Origin: Lentinus brumalis
Taxonomy: Eukaryota > Basidiomycota > Agaricomycetes > Polyporales > Polyporaceae
Reading direction: 5' to 3'
Length of the DNA stretch: 64,000 nt
Assembly (NCBI GenBank): GCA_001792895.1
Contig: MARA01000012.1
Span: 1,054,001-1,118,000 of the forward strand
The notes under the pieces were generated by a model that searched no databases, was not told the origin of the DNA, and saw only the letters and a list, made by a program, of their open reading frames with translations. Shown here piece after piece: positions 34,282-46,032 of the stretch (position 1 is its first letter; every line of letters begins with the position of its first letter). Both the position numbers and the translations under genes were made by a program.

Positions 34282-35645
34282 TGATACGGCAGCTGCGTCT
34301 CTGAGGGCAGAACACCCAACAAATGACAACAACCAACCTGAAAGGGTGCGAGTGGGCTAGTCGATTCTCGGTCGAGCGGCGACGAAGTCGAGCGTCGGAG
34401 GTTCACGTAGTCGAAGAGCTCGAATGGGGGAGGGAAGAAGGCGAAAGTGATGCGAGGGAAAAGGGGGACGGCGACGTGTCGGCGATATATGGCCTAAACG
34501 ACGAATAGCCGTCGGCAACACGAGACCCCGAGGCGCTCCGGCCTCGATGCGAAGACTCTGCGACGCGAAAGTGTGACGGATCGGACCCGTCCTGGGTGCA
34601 CGAAACGACGAGGTCCTTCCTGGACAAACTAGGGGCCACGATAGGCTGGGGGAGACCGCGATAGGTCGACTGGGTCACGATAGACCGACTAAGGCCACGA
34701 TAGGCCAAACGCGAAAGCTCGTCTTGAGCGAAACCGGCCCTTCCTGGGCTACCCTTCCTGGGCTACTTGCTGGGTCGACGATACGACACTGGCCGACGAT
34801 ACGGCGAAACTGTGAGAAGACTCTGCGACTCAACTGAACCTGGACTTGGAGCGACTCTGGCTCGAAACCGGCGAAAACGTCGAAGAGCGTCGAAACGACC
34901 GCGAAACGAGAGCTCAATGACGGAGAGGGGGAAAGGGTCTCTGATTCGGAGTGTAGATGGTGGGGGAAGGGAAGGGGGCCTCTAACTAGATGCTGTACAT
35001 GCTGTTCGACGATATGGTACGATGAAGCGCGCAATTCGGCCTATGACTAAGCGACGAACAACCAATCAGAGCCGAACACAAGGCTAATCGCGTGATGTGA
35101 CAACGACGGCGCCGACAACGCCGAACAGGCGCTAGGCGCACGGACCAGGTCGAACGATCGCAACATAATGACGCGATCGACGAATCATGCCGATTGACAC
35201 GAAGCGAAGGGGACGAAATGAACTAAGGCAAGGTCGAACCAAGCTGTATAGTAAAGGGGGAAGGGACGAAGACTCAAAGGCTCAAAGGCTTGAATAGACA
35301 AAGGGTCGCAGGGTCGATGAACTGACGAATCGACGAACGGATGAATTGCTGGCCATGGGAGTGAAGACGAAGGCTAGTCGACGACTGTCGAACGCAAAGG
35401 ACTACGGTTCGACGTCATTCGAGAGTCGAGGTGGGAGGTGATGGTCGAGCAAGGACGAATGATGACTACCAAGGCCGACTGGGGACGATATAGGCTGACG
35501 ATAGCTCGCAGGTAGGCCGATGAGGCCGAAGGAGCACAGGAGAAGGGCAGGAGGATGGCGAAATGGATGATAGTGAGGATAGGGAGTCGATAGAAGGTGC
35601 GAAGAGGTCGCAAAATCGGGGCACAGACCAGTATGATGCACATCA
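34282..35645 (-). repeat. Large LTR, copy 2 (right of nested element)
   Basis: 1364 bp. Acts as 5' LTR since the element reads on the minus strand. It carries many substitutions and single-base indels relative to copy 1, spread along its length. Confidence 0.92.
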
Positions 35646-36962
35646 GCGCCAGTGTGGACCGACCTCCATATCTACGTCTATCCCACACCTGAACAGGAGG
35701 AGCAGATCCGCCAGCGACTGACACAACCGGTTGCTACTACCACTGCTAGTGGACGCCCCCTACGTGAGGCAGTCCGCCTTTCGTCCAGCAGACCAGGTAC
35801 CCGCCCGCCGAGCCGTCTCCCTAGCCGCACCAACACCCCTCCCACTGAGTCCCCACTCGGTGGATCCCGGATCCCTCTCCCCACTGCGCTCGTCCTTGCC
35901 AGCGAGCGTCTGCAACGTCGAGCATCAGGATCCTTCAGTCCAGTTGCCACCACCTCGGTACTGCCCCCTCAGTCCCAGCCGGAGGGACGACAACCTGACA
36001 TCGTCCTCAACTCCCCGTCTCGGACTTCCCCACCACCTCTTCCTCCACGGAATCCTTCGCGGACGACTACCCCTAGTGCTCCGTCGCAAGGCTCCTCGCA
36101 CCCCACCACACCACCACCCATCACCCCCACTCTCCCCACCATGACGGCTCCTTTTGACGTCACCAAGCTCCTGCCGGTTCTACTGCCTCGAGAGTACGAT
36201 GGCAAGAATGCTCAGGAAGGCCTCACCTTCATCAGCAGCGCCAAAGCCTATCACGGAGTTGCCACCAGGGCAGGAGTAGGTGCGAACCTGATCTGGATGG
36301 TCGTCTTGAACCGCCTCACAGGCGATGCTGCAAGCTGGGCCGGGCCGCATATCATCACAGCAGCCACAACGACTCCTTGGGCGGATGTCGCTGCATTCGA
36401 AGACGCGTTCAAGGCCCACTTCTGCGCCGTAGATGACAAGGAGGCAGCCACTGCTGAGCTGGTCAAGCTTTGCAAGGCTTCGCACAGGCTTGGCACGGTC
36501 AAGGAGTACACTGCTGAGTTCAATGCGGTGGCTGCTCGGACTGGGTTCTCCGATGACGACAAGCGCGAGCGCTACCATGAAGGACTCCCCTATCGCATCA
36601 AGGACGAGTTTGCCACCACTGCTCACGACATCTCTACCCTTGTCAAGATGCAGACGGTTGCCTTGCAGATGGACCAGCACCTGGCACGACGGTCAGAGGA
36701 GCGACCTCGCACCGGGAAGTTCCCAAAACGCGGCGAGAAGGTAGAACGTCCTCCTACCTCCGGTCCCACCGGTTGCTTCGTCTGCGGACGAAACGGTCAC
36801 AGGGCTGCCCAATGCCCGGAGAGGAAAGGCGGTCAACGCGCCGCAGCCTCCTCATCATCCTCCACGACGTCGGATGAGGTGGTCGCCCTTCAGTTGCAGC
36901 TCAAGGCACTGGAGGAGCGCATTGCCACGCTGACGACGATGAAGGAGAAGGAGGGTTTTTGA
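35646..36962 (+). CDS. Chromovirus gag, split by the nested element
   Basis: The open frame after the insertion (about 437 codons) continues one that stays open before it (last codons ahead of 30,979 read RLPTWASDA), so gag began upstream of the nested element and was cut in its N-terminal part. Seen: a Pro/Ser/Thr-rich section, then capsid (VTKLLPVLLPREYDGKNAQE, SWAGPHIITAATTTPWADV and FEDAFKAHFCAVDDKEAA), a basic stretch and a CCHC zinc knuckle CFVCGRNGHRAAQC, then a coiled-coil-like end (LQLQLKALEERIATLTTM). It ends at a stop at 36,960-36,962, directly after a run of five T; pol begins in the -1 frame over the same bases, so ribosomal slippage there could join the two. Confidence 0.88.
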   Translation, partial: APVWTDLHIYVYPTPEQEEQIRQRLTQPVATTTASGRPLREAVRLSSSRPGTRPPSRLPSRTNTPPTESPLGGSRIPLPTALVLASERLQRRASGSFSPVATTSVLPPQSQPEGRQPDIVLNSPSRTSPPPLPPRNPSRTTTPSAPSQGSSHPTTPPPITPTLPTMTAPFDVTKLLPVLLPREYDGKNAQEGLTFISSAKAYHGVATRAGVGANLIWMVVLNRLTGDAASWAGPHIITAATTTPWADVAAFEDAFKAHFCAVDDKEAATAELVKLCKASHRLGTVKEYTAEFNAVAARTGFSDDDKRERYHEGLPYRIKDEFATTAHDISTLVKMQTVALQMDQHLARRSEERPRTGKFPKRGEKVERPPTSGPTGCFVCGRNGHRAAQCPERKGGQRAAASSSSSTTSDEVVALQLQLKALEERIATLTTMKEKEGF

Positions 36963-39180
36963 TTCGAGCTGCGCTAGATGCCGCGCGCGCACGCTCATGT
37001 ACCAATAGTCGTTATGCTGTACTGGGATCGTCGTTTATTTATGAGCTCAATCATGATGGACAACACTTCCACATCCCAGTACGACTGAGCGGCAAGCGGC
37101 GAGAGAAGGATGTGGTGGCCATGGTTGACAGTGGGGCCACTACAAAGTTTTTGCATCGACGGTTTGTGGAGGAGAACCGTGTTGCTACGCGGAAGCTAGC
37201 ATCCCCCATCCGTTTATACAACATCGACGGTACAGAGAACCGCGATGGCACGATTGCAGAGGTAGCCGTGCTAGGGATGACGATCGGGGACCACCAGGAG
37301 CAGGTGGTGTTTATGGTGACAGACGTAGGTGACGAGGATGTGATCATCGGCCTTGACTGGCTGCGCGAGCACAATCCGGAGATTGACTGGGAACGTGGCT
37401 CGCTGCGCCTATCCCGCTGCCCTTCAACATGCCATGCTAGTAAGAAGGCACCGGAACCTGCTGCAACTGTGACGCGTGATACGGAGGTCAGGCTCACGGC
37501 GCGTTCACGTTCAGATCGGGTCCGGAAGGCCAAGAAGATTGGCAGGGTGTGTGCAGCGGTGATGGTCGAAGAGGTGGAGGACATTAATGAGCCACCATTG
37601 CCGAACGAGGAGGAGTGGGATGGATCTGAGCAAACCCTTCTGGATGCCTGGATGGAGGGGCGCAGCCTACAAGGCGCTCCTCAACTCTTTGTCTCTGCGA
37701 GCCATACCTATTCCCAGGAGCTCGCGAACAGGAGTACCAGAAACGGGGGCCAGCTCGTCCTATCGAACAACTGGTGCCGGAACACTACCATGAGTACCTT
37801 AGTGTGTTTTCAAAGGAGGCGTCAGAACGGTTGCCCAACCATCGCCCCTATGATCATGCTATCGAGCTGGTTCCCGATGCCAAGATGTTCCACTCCAAGG
37901 TGTACCCTCTATCCCCGAACGAGCAGGTCGAGCTTGATAAGTTTCTTGAAGAAACCTGGCCAAGGGTTACATTCGTGAGTCGAAGTCACCGATGTCCTCC
38001 CCCTTCTTCTTCGTCAAAAAGAAGGATGGCAGTCTTCGCCCTGTGCAGGACTATCGGAGGCTGAACGACATCACCATTAAGAACCGTTACCCGCTGCCGC
38101 TGGTTTCGGAACTGATGGATCGACTCAAGAAGGCCAAGTACTTCACGAAGCTCGACATTCGCTGGGGGTACAACAATGTTCGCATAAAGACAGGCGACGA
38201 GTGGAAAGCGGCCTTCGTGACCAACCGGGGCTCTATGAGCCCACAGTCATGTTCTTTGGTCTGGCCAACTCCCCCAGCACCTTCTCTGCATTCATGAACG
38301 ACATCTTCAAGGACCTCATCGTTCTCGGCAAGGTCACCGTCTATCTCGACGACATCCTCATCTTTACGAATGACCTTGCTGAACATCGTACCCTTGTCCG
38401 AGAAGTCCTGAGCGTCTGAAGGAACACGACCTGTTCTGTAAACCAGAGAAGTGCGAATTCGAGCAGACCAAAGTGGAGTACCTCGGGATGTTCGTGTCCG
38501 AGAACCAGGTCGAGATGGACCCGGTGAAGGTCAAGGGCATCGCAGACTGGCCAGTTCCCCGCAATGTGTCAGACATCAGGAAGTTTCGCGGCTTTGCGAA
38601 CTTCTATCGTCGCTTCATCCGGAACTTCAGCGCCATCTGCAAGCCTCTAGACAGGCTGACCGGCAATGTCCCTTGGCAATGGGGAGAGGAGGAGCAGCGG
38701 GCATTTGAGGAGCTGAAGCAGTGCTTCTGACAAGTCCCGTACTCCGCATCTACGACCCGGACCGTCCCACACGAGTGGAAGTCGACGCCTCTGGGTTTGC
38801 CACAGGAGCGGTGCTGTCGCAGGAGGGGGAGGATGGAAAGTGGCACCCGATCGCCTTCCACTCCGAATCCATGAATGATGCTGAGCGCAACTACGAGATC
38901 TATGACAAAGAGATGCTCGCAATCATTCGTGCCCTCCAGGCGTGGCGCCACTACCTCGAAGGACTGCCCAGTACATTCGAGATTCAGTCAGATCACAAGA
39001 ATCTTGAATACTGGCGCACGGCGCAGAACCTCACCAGACGGCAGGCTCGATGGGCTCTCTATCTCTCTCGCTTTGACTTTGTCATCACACACAAACCGGG
39101 CACATCCAACGGTCGAGCAGATGCACTATCCCGTCGCCCTGACCACCAGCGAGACGACGCAGATGACAACCAAGGTCGCA
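36959..39180 (+). pseudogene. Chromovirus pol: protease, reverse transcriptase, RNase H
   Basis: Protease in frame from 36,959: VAMVDSGATTKFLHRRF and DVIIGLDWLREHNPEIDW. Reverse transcriptase follows in pieces: [19 protein letters not shown] (frame at 37,992), [20 protein letters not shown], then [19 protein letters not shown] and the active-site [11 protein letters not shown] (near 38,342) in another frame. The next piece has CEFEQTKVEYLGMFVS and FRGFANFYRRFIRNFS. RNase H (from 38,721) has VEVDASGFATGAVLSQ, YDKEMLAI, SDHKNLEYW and ADALSRRPD. The frame changes near 37,965, 38,225, 38,415, 38,725 and again after the RNase H. Each break is a one- or two-base difference in otherwise intact protein, so the domains look complete but disconnected. 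Confidence 0.92.
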
Positions 39181-40703
39181 CGGTGCTACAGCCTAGTCAC
39201 TTCCGCTCTCTGGCTGCTAGACGTGGACACCTGGCTCTTGTACCGGAGAAGTCACTTCTGCGTCGGATCGGAGTGCGGAGACCGCGAGAAAGAGGTGGCA
39301 GAGGCACTGCGCAAGGTGGAACAACTCGGGCCAGCACGGCTGCAGAACGATCTGGTGGACTGGAACGTCGAGCAAGGTCTTCTCCTCTATCGAGGCAAGG
39401 TCTACGTCCCCAACGATCGCGCACTACGGGCAGATATTGTTCGCCTGCACCACGACCTACCACCCGCTGGGCACCCAGGCCAGTGGAAGACCATTGAGCT
39501 AGTGAGCCGCAACTACTGGTGGCCGGGTATGACACAGTTCATCAAAAACTATGTTGAGACCTGTGACACCTGTCGACGAGGCAAGCCAATCCATGGCAAA
39601 CGGCACGGTCAGCTGCAGCCAAACAAGATCCCAGATGGCCCGGTCAGTTGTGACCTGTGACTTCATCACCGGCCTACCAGAGGTTGATGGGTACAACGCG
39701 CTGCAGCTCATTGCGGACCGGCATGCGAAGCTAGTGCATCTCATTCCATGTCGAGATGAGATCGATGCCGAAGGTGCGGCGAACAACTTCATACGGGAGT
39801 ATTTCCGCCTCCATGGACTGCCACGAAAGATCATCTCCGACCGTGGTCCCCAGTTCGCCAGCAAGCTCTTCCGTGCCATTCTTAAGGGCCTTGGCATTGA
39901 GAGTGCACTGTCCACTGCGTACCACCCCCAGACCGACGGACAGTCAGAGAGGTGGAACCAGGAGGTAGAAGCCTATTTGCGGATGTTCTGCTCACGCCGC
40001 CGAGACGACTGGGTGCAGTGGTTGCCGATTGCAGAGTTTGCATTCAACTCTCATGTCCACTCCTCTACGGGGTATTCACCCTTCTACCTGCTCTATGGGT
40101 TCGAGCCACAGTTCCACATCCCAATGCTACCCACTGAGGTTCCTGCGCAGACAGTCGTCGCGAGGAACTACGACGGGCCCGAGAGGATGCGACTGCAGCT
40201 TTGACGCTCACTGCGGAACGCATGAAGGCACACTTCGACCAGCATGCTCGAGATGCTCCAGTCTTTGAGCCAGGTCAGAAGGTGTGGCTGGACACTCGCA
40301 ACCTGCGAGTCACAGGATGCCTCGGAAGTTGGTGGACAGGTATGCAGGTCCCTATCCAGTGGTACGCCGAGTTGGCAACCTTGCCTATGAACTTCGTCTA
40401 CCAAAAGACCTACCCATCCATCCAGTCTTCCATGTGTCGCTGCTGCTGCCGCACAAGCACAGCTCCCTACCGGGCCGGCACCCACCAGAGCCTGCACCGA
40501 TTGAAGTGGAAGGAGAAGAGGAGTACGAAGTTGAGCGGGTGCTGGAGTCTCGCCGCTACGGACGAGGAAGGAAGCTCCAGTACCTTGTACGGTGGAAGGG
40601 ATGGGGTCCCGAACACGACAGCTGGGAGCCTGCAGAAAACCTGACCCATGCTCCACAGCGGATTATGGAATTCTACGCGCAACACCCAACATCCCACCGT
40701 TAG
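39181..40703 (+). pseudogene. Chromovirus pol: integrase with C-terminal chromodomain
   Basis: The zinc-binding part reads LHHDLPPAGHPGQW and CDTCRRGKP. The catalytic core has CDFITGLPEVDG, KIISDRGPQFASKLF and YHPQTDGQSERWNQEVE, giving the D-D-E triad. After a frame change near 40,200 the GPY/F module (YAGPYPVVRRVGNLAYELRL) and the chromodomain (YEVERVLESRRYGRG, YLVRWKGWGPEHDSWEP) follow to the stop at 40,703. Further breaks lie near 39,650 and 40,200. The chromodomain in this family reads a histone mark and steers insertion into silent chromatin; its aromatic residues (Y, W, W) are present. Confidence 0.92.
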
Positions 40704-40736
40704 GTCGTGCGGACACGACCCTTGGGAGGGGGGTAC

Positions 40737-41114
40737 TGTTACGAACAGCCTCCCCGGTACTATTCATTTCCTTTCCCAGTCATCCTATTGTTCGATCACC
40801 ATGATTCCCATGGTCTCTCTCTGAGTCTCTCACGTTATTGTCTTCATCCATGATGTCTCTCACGCTATTGTCTTTTGACGCTGTTGTTCCCTCATGTATA
40901 TAAGACCACCAGCGCTACCTGGGGACCCTCAGTTTCGACCTCTTGTCCCCAGGTAAGCCAAGCTGTACTTTGCTCTGTAGATACCTCTCTCAATACATCT
41001 TGTCCCCAGCCCTGATCGTCGAGCATTGCTCCGCTCTCGCTGCACAAGTGCTCGTCGACGCCCCTGCTCGTCTCGTGAGTCTTCCCTGATCTCCCTCGAC
41101 GATCAGTCGTAACA
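40737..41114 (+). repeat. Chromovirus 3' LTR
   Basis: 378 bp, TG...CA, TATATAAG at 40,897-40,904, followed by the CTGAC target duplication. Pairs with 30,196-30,573. Confidence 0.95.
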
Positions 41115-41327
41115 CTGACGGTCTGTCATCATATACCGAGGTTGGGGGGGCCTAGGTTCGTCTGTTGTATTCGTCTCTGAATATATTGCTCATGTGTAGT
41201 ACATGCAGAACCTCAACAGACCGCAGGCTCTTCCATGGACATGCATGGTGAGTGCTTCGCCCTGCTTTACACGGCCTAGACGCTGACCGGATGTTCAGTA
41301 GACCCTCCTTCGAATGGTGGATTATCT

Positions 41328-42906
41328 GTGGTAGCTTCATCGGGTGAAGCGTGTGCTAATGGTGCGTTTGTGAATCTCGCTGCCTCATGTGTCGCTCTTG
41401 CTGATGTCCTCTTTTTCATGCGCCCTTTGCGGCAATCACTCGTTATAACTCGTTATCACTCGTTATTGCTCGTTATAATATGTTGCACGTCGTCGCTCGT
41501 TATTGCTTGTTGTGATATGTTGCACGTCATCACTCGTCTTCGGTTGTTGCACGTTGGTGTTCTCTGTGCTCGGGTATATCTCAATATATTTCCTTGGCAC
41601 CATTGCGTCTCATCTGCTTCACGCTCGGAAGGTGTTTCTGCGGTGTATCTTAACCTCCAAGGTGGAAAGTTGCTTGCCACGCCTCGCAACATCACATCAG
41701 CTCATCTCGATGTTCTCTTCAAATTCAAGTCAGCGAATACTTCTGCGGTAAGCCATGCGACAAGCGCATATGCGAAGGCTGGGGAAATGGTGGTTCGTGG
41801 CCCGCTGCGCGACATCCTTGGTATGTATAACCACTGGTTTGCTACTGAGCTACGCACCCTGACACGTTGTCACAAGATCGACGGGGTGTCTCGTAAGACT
41901 CAGGATGAGTTGTTAGCTGTTATTCAAGAGCACATTTGCAGTGACGTCTGTTCATCTTTTGAGTATATATTTTCCGTGCTGTCTGCTCCCCGTCCGAATG
42001 TCAAGCCAAAGCCCCGAGATGCCACAGGGAACCAGATCCACCACACAGAGAACAGACACTCTGTCCTCCGCATGTCAGCGCGAAGATCCAGATCACCTCC
42101 AGTGGTTGACGACGTCCTCAAGGACTCGATAATTGCGGAATGGGAAGATGCGATGTCCATGGCTGCGTTGGCAGAATTGGTTTGTGCTGTATGTGCTAGG
42201 TGTACGCCGCCGTCGAATCACTGTAATGCATCCTGCCAACGTCGATTTCATTTACTTCGAAATAACTTGTTACCAGAACATGTGCTGCCTATGTCTTACA
42301 ATCGGACGGCCTATGACGGTGCAATCCTCCACCCAAAGGGATTACTCAATCTGCAGATGAAGGACGGCATCAGGGTATGCGCTGAATGTCAGCATGACTT
42401 GGAGAAGGGGGATCTTCCGAAGTATGCTCTAGCCAACTGGCTGTACTACGGACACGAACGGTTGCCCGAGGACGTGAAGCGAGCTTCGAAGGGTCTACTC
42501 AAGTGGAGCGCATGTTGTATTCTCGTGCTCGGGCCAGTAAGATCTCGTACCGGTTCAGTGATATCCCAGGTCATCCGCTTGAAGGTACCGATCGACAGAC
42601 GTCACAAAGGTGTACGAAAGGAAACGTAGCTATTCATCCTCAGGACGCAACCCATTTGAATGATGTCTTACCTCCATGTCCAGATGTCATTCGAAGCATG
42701 GTGTGTGCAGTCTTCATTGGGAAGAGCAAACCGACCGCCAAGAATATTGAGGGGCTGAGACCGGTCTTGGTTCAGAAATCCCGCGTGTCAACTGTCATCA
42801 ATTTTCTGACCGGAGAAAACTCACACTATACACCGGATCGTTTGGTGGTTTCCAAGGGTTCAGCCAGGAGAATCTGGATCAGCTGTTTGGGCCAAACACC
42901 ACTGGT
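41328..42906 (+). pseudogene. Helitron N-terminal region, DUF6570-like
   Basis: The frame 41,328-42,629 has no ATG at its start and is preceded by a likely intron (GTGAGT near 41,250, acceptor near 41,300). Its last third carries LPMSYNRTAYDGAILHPKGL, VCAECQHDLEKGDLPKYALA and NWLYYGHERLPEDV, the cysteine and lysine-proline pattern of the DUF6570 domain found in front of Helitron Rep domains. A repeated CGTTAT-rich stretch near 41,440-41,540 codes for nothing sensible and may be an intron or insertion. After 42,560 the frame shifts again (VCAVFIGKSKPTAKNIEGLR). Confidence 0.7.
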
Positions 42907-45066
42907 GTGAATGAAGGGGTGCCTTGCGCGATGGAGATAGGTCATATAGAGGTCAATGGTGCAGTCGAGGGTGCAACAGATAACTACGTACCTGGTGCTG
43001 GGGATGTGCCTACGGCTTCTGATACGGAAGATCTGATGGAGAGCGTCGGATACGTGGACGCTGACAATGCACCCCGGAACCATAAGGAGATGTCTATGCA
43101 AGCCTTATTGCATTGCTTGAAGGGCGGTTCATTCCTGCAGTCTCAAGCTGGCAGCGCCCTTGTCCCTGATTTCCACAACCCCGCGCTGCTGTCTTGGTTG
43201 TTCCCGCACTTGGATCCATGGGGTATCGGCGGGTTCCATGAGCCGCAGCGCATTCGTTATCTCAGTTTGGATCAGCAACTGAAATATCTCCTCATGGTCG
43301 ATGGTTCACCTTTCAGGAATGATCCTGACTTTGCATTTGTGTATTACAACATCAGCCAGAAGAAAGCTGTCTATGATTCTGTAAGTTTCCGCGTGTCGGC
43401 GTCCCAACGCGAGCGTGTAGTCGCTGATTTGCTCAGGGTGAACGTGCAGAAGCTGGACCAGATAGCGGAAAGTTTCAAGTTGAACCCGGCGTATAAGCCG
43501 CGAGACGATGAGGAGAAGGGTATCATGCGGCTTCTGCAACAGGTGAACACCGTGTCCTACGACGTACCGGCTCCAATGGGCACAAGTTGGCCATGCGTAA
43601 CCAGATCCGGGGTCTCATTAATTTTCAGGGCCCTCCGACCTTGTTCATCACGTTGAATCCATCTGATCGGGACCACCCCCTTGTTCGTTTTTACGCGGGT
43701 CATGAAATTGGTGCGGAGCCTGAGAACCATTTGCGCGGCGACTCGGAACTGTCCCGATGGCAGCGCGGTGTCATCGCTGCAAATAATCCTTCAGCATGCG
43801 CAAAATTCTTTGATAAGATGATGACGAACTTCATACAGGTCGTGTTGCGCTACGGCCGTCCTGGAAAGGGTCTGTTTGGCAGATGTAAGGGGTATTACGG
43901 GACCGTGGAGGCACAAGGACGGGGCACCTTGCATTGTCATATGCTGATTTGGTTAGACGGGCACTTACCTCCGCAGAAGTTACGGGATAAGATGGCATCA
44001 GATGAGACATATCGTGAAAGGATGTTTAAGTGGTTGGAGTCCGTCATACAGTGTGAGTTGCCAGGAACTGAATCAGTTGTTCGGAGGAACCTGGCAAGCC
44101 ATTGCGTCGTCCAGCACGCGAGCCCGGTGCCGTACACCCGGGAGCTGCCGCCGCGCCATCTGTAAAGTCCTTTGAACGACGTGCTGAGTTCGAAGCGGCC
44201 TACCAAGCATCTGTTACGGCTCTGGTCAGGGAATTCAATTGGCATGAGCACAGCAGTACATGCTTCAAATACGTCGCCAAGGGGACTGTACCTGCTGATG
44301 CCGCACGGAGAGACGCACTGTGTCGCATGCGGATTGATGGCTCCACTCAGGAAAAGTATGAGCTGGACCCAGAGTCAGGGGGGATCTTGATGAAGCGTCT
44401 TCATGCACGCATTGCCAGTTACAATGCTGTCGTGTTATATTTCTCATGAAGTGTAATATGGATATCAAGTTCATTGGCTCGGGCGAGGCTGCGAAGGCGT
44501 TAGTGTATTACGTGACAGACTACATAACGAAAGCATCGTTGCCTGCTCACATAGGGCTGGGTGCACTTTCATATGCTATTCAAAAGACTAACGAGAGGTA
44601 CCCTGACGCGACTCCGGAAGGTGTGTCGAAGAGCGCTCTGACAGCCACTGTCAATCGTATGATCTCTCGCCTTGAGATATCTCACCAGCAAGTTATGAGC
44701 TTCCTGATCGGAGGCGGTGATGTGTATAGGAGTGATACCTTTAGCATTTTACACTGGGGTTCGTTTGATCGGTTATTCAAGAGACATTTCCCTCAGGCGT
44801 CTCCCATTGCCGCTGAGATATCTGAAGATGTGGAGATGGTAGATCATGTCGCCGAACCATCTGAGGAGGTTCCTGAGGAGACGGAGGTCCTTGGTCCGGA
44901 TAGCGGTGTAGCAGAGCCTATAGAAATTGACGAGGAAGGAGATGCTTCTGATAACAATCAGAATGCGGAGGAGACATTTGTGTTGCAGTTGAAGTCGGGA
45001 TCCATATCAGCGTCCAGTCAGCAGCAAGACTATGTGTACAGACCTACTGAAGCAGATTTTGAGTGA
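42907..45066 (+). pseudogene. Helitron Rep (HUH nuclease) domain, frameshifted
   Basis: Three frames (to 43,656, 43,587-44,165 and 44,102-45,066 in pieces) together give FVYYNISQKKAVYDSVSFRV, GPPTLFITLNPSDRDHPLV, the rolling-circle motif GRGTLHCHMLIWL (His-Cys-His, about 43,920-43,950), and the two-tyrosine motif YYVTDYITKA (about 44,502-44,535). Known: HUH Rep nicks DNA with the tyrosines, using the two histidines to hold the metal. Motifs are intact although the frame is broken near 43,600, 44,110 and 44,450. The end is acidic and variable. Confidence 0.83.
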
Positions 45067-46031
45067 TGTCGCTTTATGAGTTTGTTGGCACTACCGAGAA
45101 GGTTGCGAAGAAATTCTTGAATTATCGTGGTGATGATCCAGCTCCTGAGGGCCTCGACAACGCGGGCCATGTTCAGAGACGTCGTGGGCGTAGACCTGCT
45201 CCGAGAGGATTATTCTGCAGTACGGAGCATACGCAGCATGAAACGCACGGAGTACGGAAACGGACCATTTGGACAGTGCCCGTTGTCTTGGGAGACCGAG
45301 TTCCGAGATCTGATCAAAGCCCAGAGGAGAAAGAAAAGTGGGCCCGGATGATGCTCATTCTTTTCGTCCCGTGGCGGAAACCTTCCGATCTACGCAACTC
45401 AACTGAGACATGGACAGACGCGTTTGAGAGACAAAGACGTGTCATACCTAGTGCCCTTATGAAAATCATCGACAATATGAACGTACTCTCGGAATGTCGG
45501 GACGTCCGAGATTCTGCAAGCAACCTTCGTCGTGCTGAAGCCCTGGCATTTATGCGAGATGGATTGCCAGATGATGGGATGGAGCATAGTGGTAGCGGAG
45601 AAGATACCGTTGGCGAAGATTACGAACTGTTTGATAAGTCTGACTTGTATAACATATATGACTCGTTTGATAATGATGAACGGTTACGGGTGGATCTGGA
45701 TAACATGGTCGGTCCACGAGCTAGACAGGTGTTGGACATGTGCTTTACTAGCGGAGAGGGACGGCGACCCAGTCGTAAGCGAAAGGCTGACGCTATCACG
45801 GTCAGGACAGAAGATGATGATGTGGATATCCAAGTGCAGCGAGCTGTGATGCGTGCTATCAAGCAGCAGCGGCGGCCTAATCAAAGACGAAGGATGCAAG
45901 GCGGCGAAAACGACGGAGGGTTGGGGATATTGAGGAGAATGTGCGCGAGGCGACGCTGCAGGAGGCCACGAGGACGAATGGTATGTCAGAAGTGGATGTA
46001 TCAGGCAAGCAACGGAGCAAGTTGTACTTGA
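45063..46031 (+). pseudogene. Helitron linker between Rep and helicase
   Basis: One open frame of 322 codons without a domain call, hydrophilic, with an RPAPRGLFCSTEHTQHETH stretch and VPWRKPSDLR as seen between Rep and PIF1 parts of fungal Helitrons. It overlaps the preceding stop by four bases and ends just before the helicase frame. Confidence 0.6.
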
Positions 46032-46032
46032 G

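Larger units (their letters stand above)
30980..35645 (-). mobile_element. Gag-only LTR element (large-LTR family) nested in gag
   Basis: LTRs at 30,980-32,344 (1365 bp) and 34,282-35,645 (1364 bp), both TGATAC...CACATCA on the plus strand, are flanked by GCGC on both sides, a 4-bp target duplication. The internal 1.9 kb codes on the minus strand for a gag protein only, so the element reads right to left. On that strand a TGG-start primer-binding site follows the right LTR after a few bases (34,278-34,259), and a purine tract (GGGGAGGGGA, plus 32,345-32,356) precedes the left one. No protease, reverse transcriptase or integrase: it needs enzymes from another element. The two LTRs differ at about 3 percent of positions by eye. 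Confidence 0.9.
30191..41119 (+). mobile_element. Complete Ty3/gypsy chromovirus with nested insertion
   Basis: Direct LTRs at 30,196-30,573 and 40,737-41,114 are both 378 bp, start TGTTACGAACAG, end CGTAACA and differ at a single base by eye. A 5-bp duplication CTGAC flanks both ends (30,191-30,195 and 41,115-41,119). A purine tract (GGGAGGGGGG) precedes the right LTR. Internal order is gag, protease, reverse transcriptase, RNase H, integrase, chromodomain, which defines a chromovirus. Without the 4.67-kb insertion in gag the element would be about 6.2 kb. Pol has several frame breaks, so this copy cannot make its own enzyme as read. Confidence 0.95.

Noticed and set aside
41440..41540. CRISPR-like or satellite array of CGTTAT words
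   Set aside because: Copies are irregular and only 10-25 bp apart, with no conserved repeat and spacer pattern. A eukaryotic context also makes CRISPR untenable.
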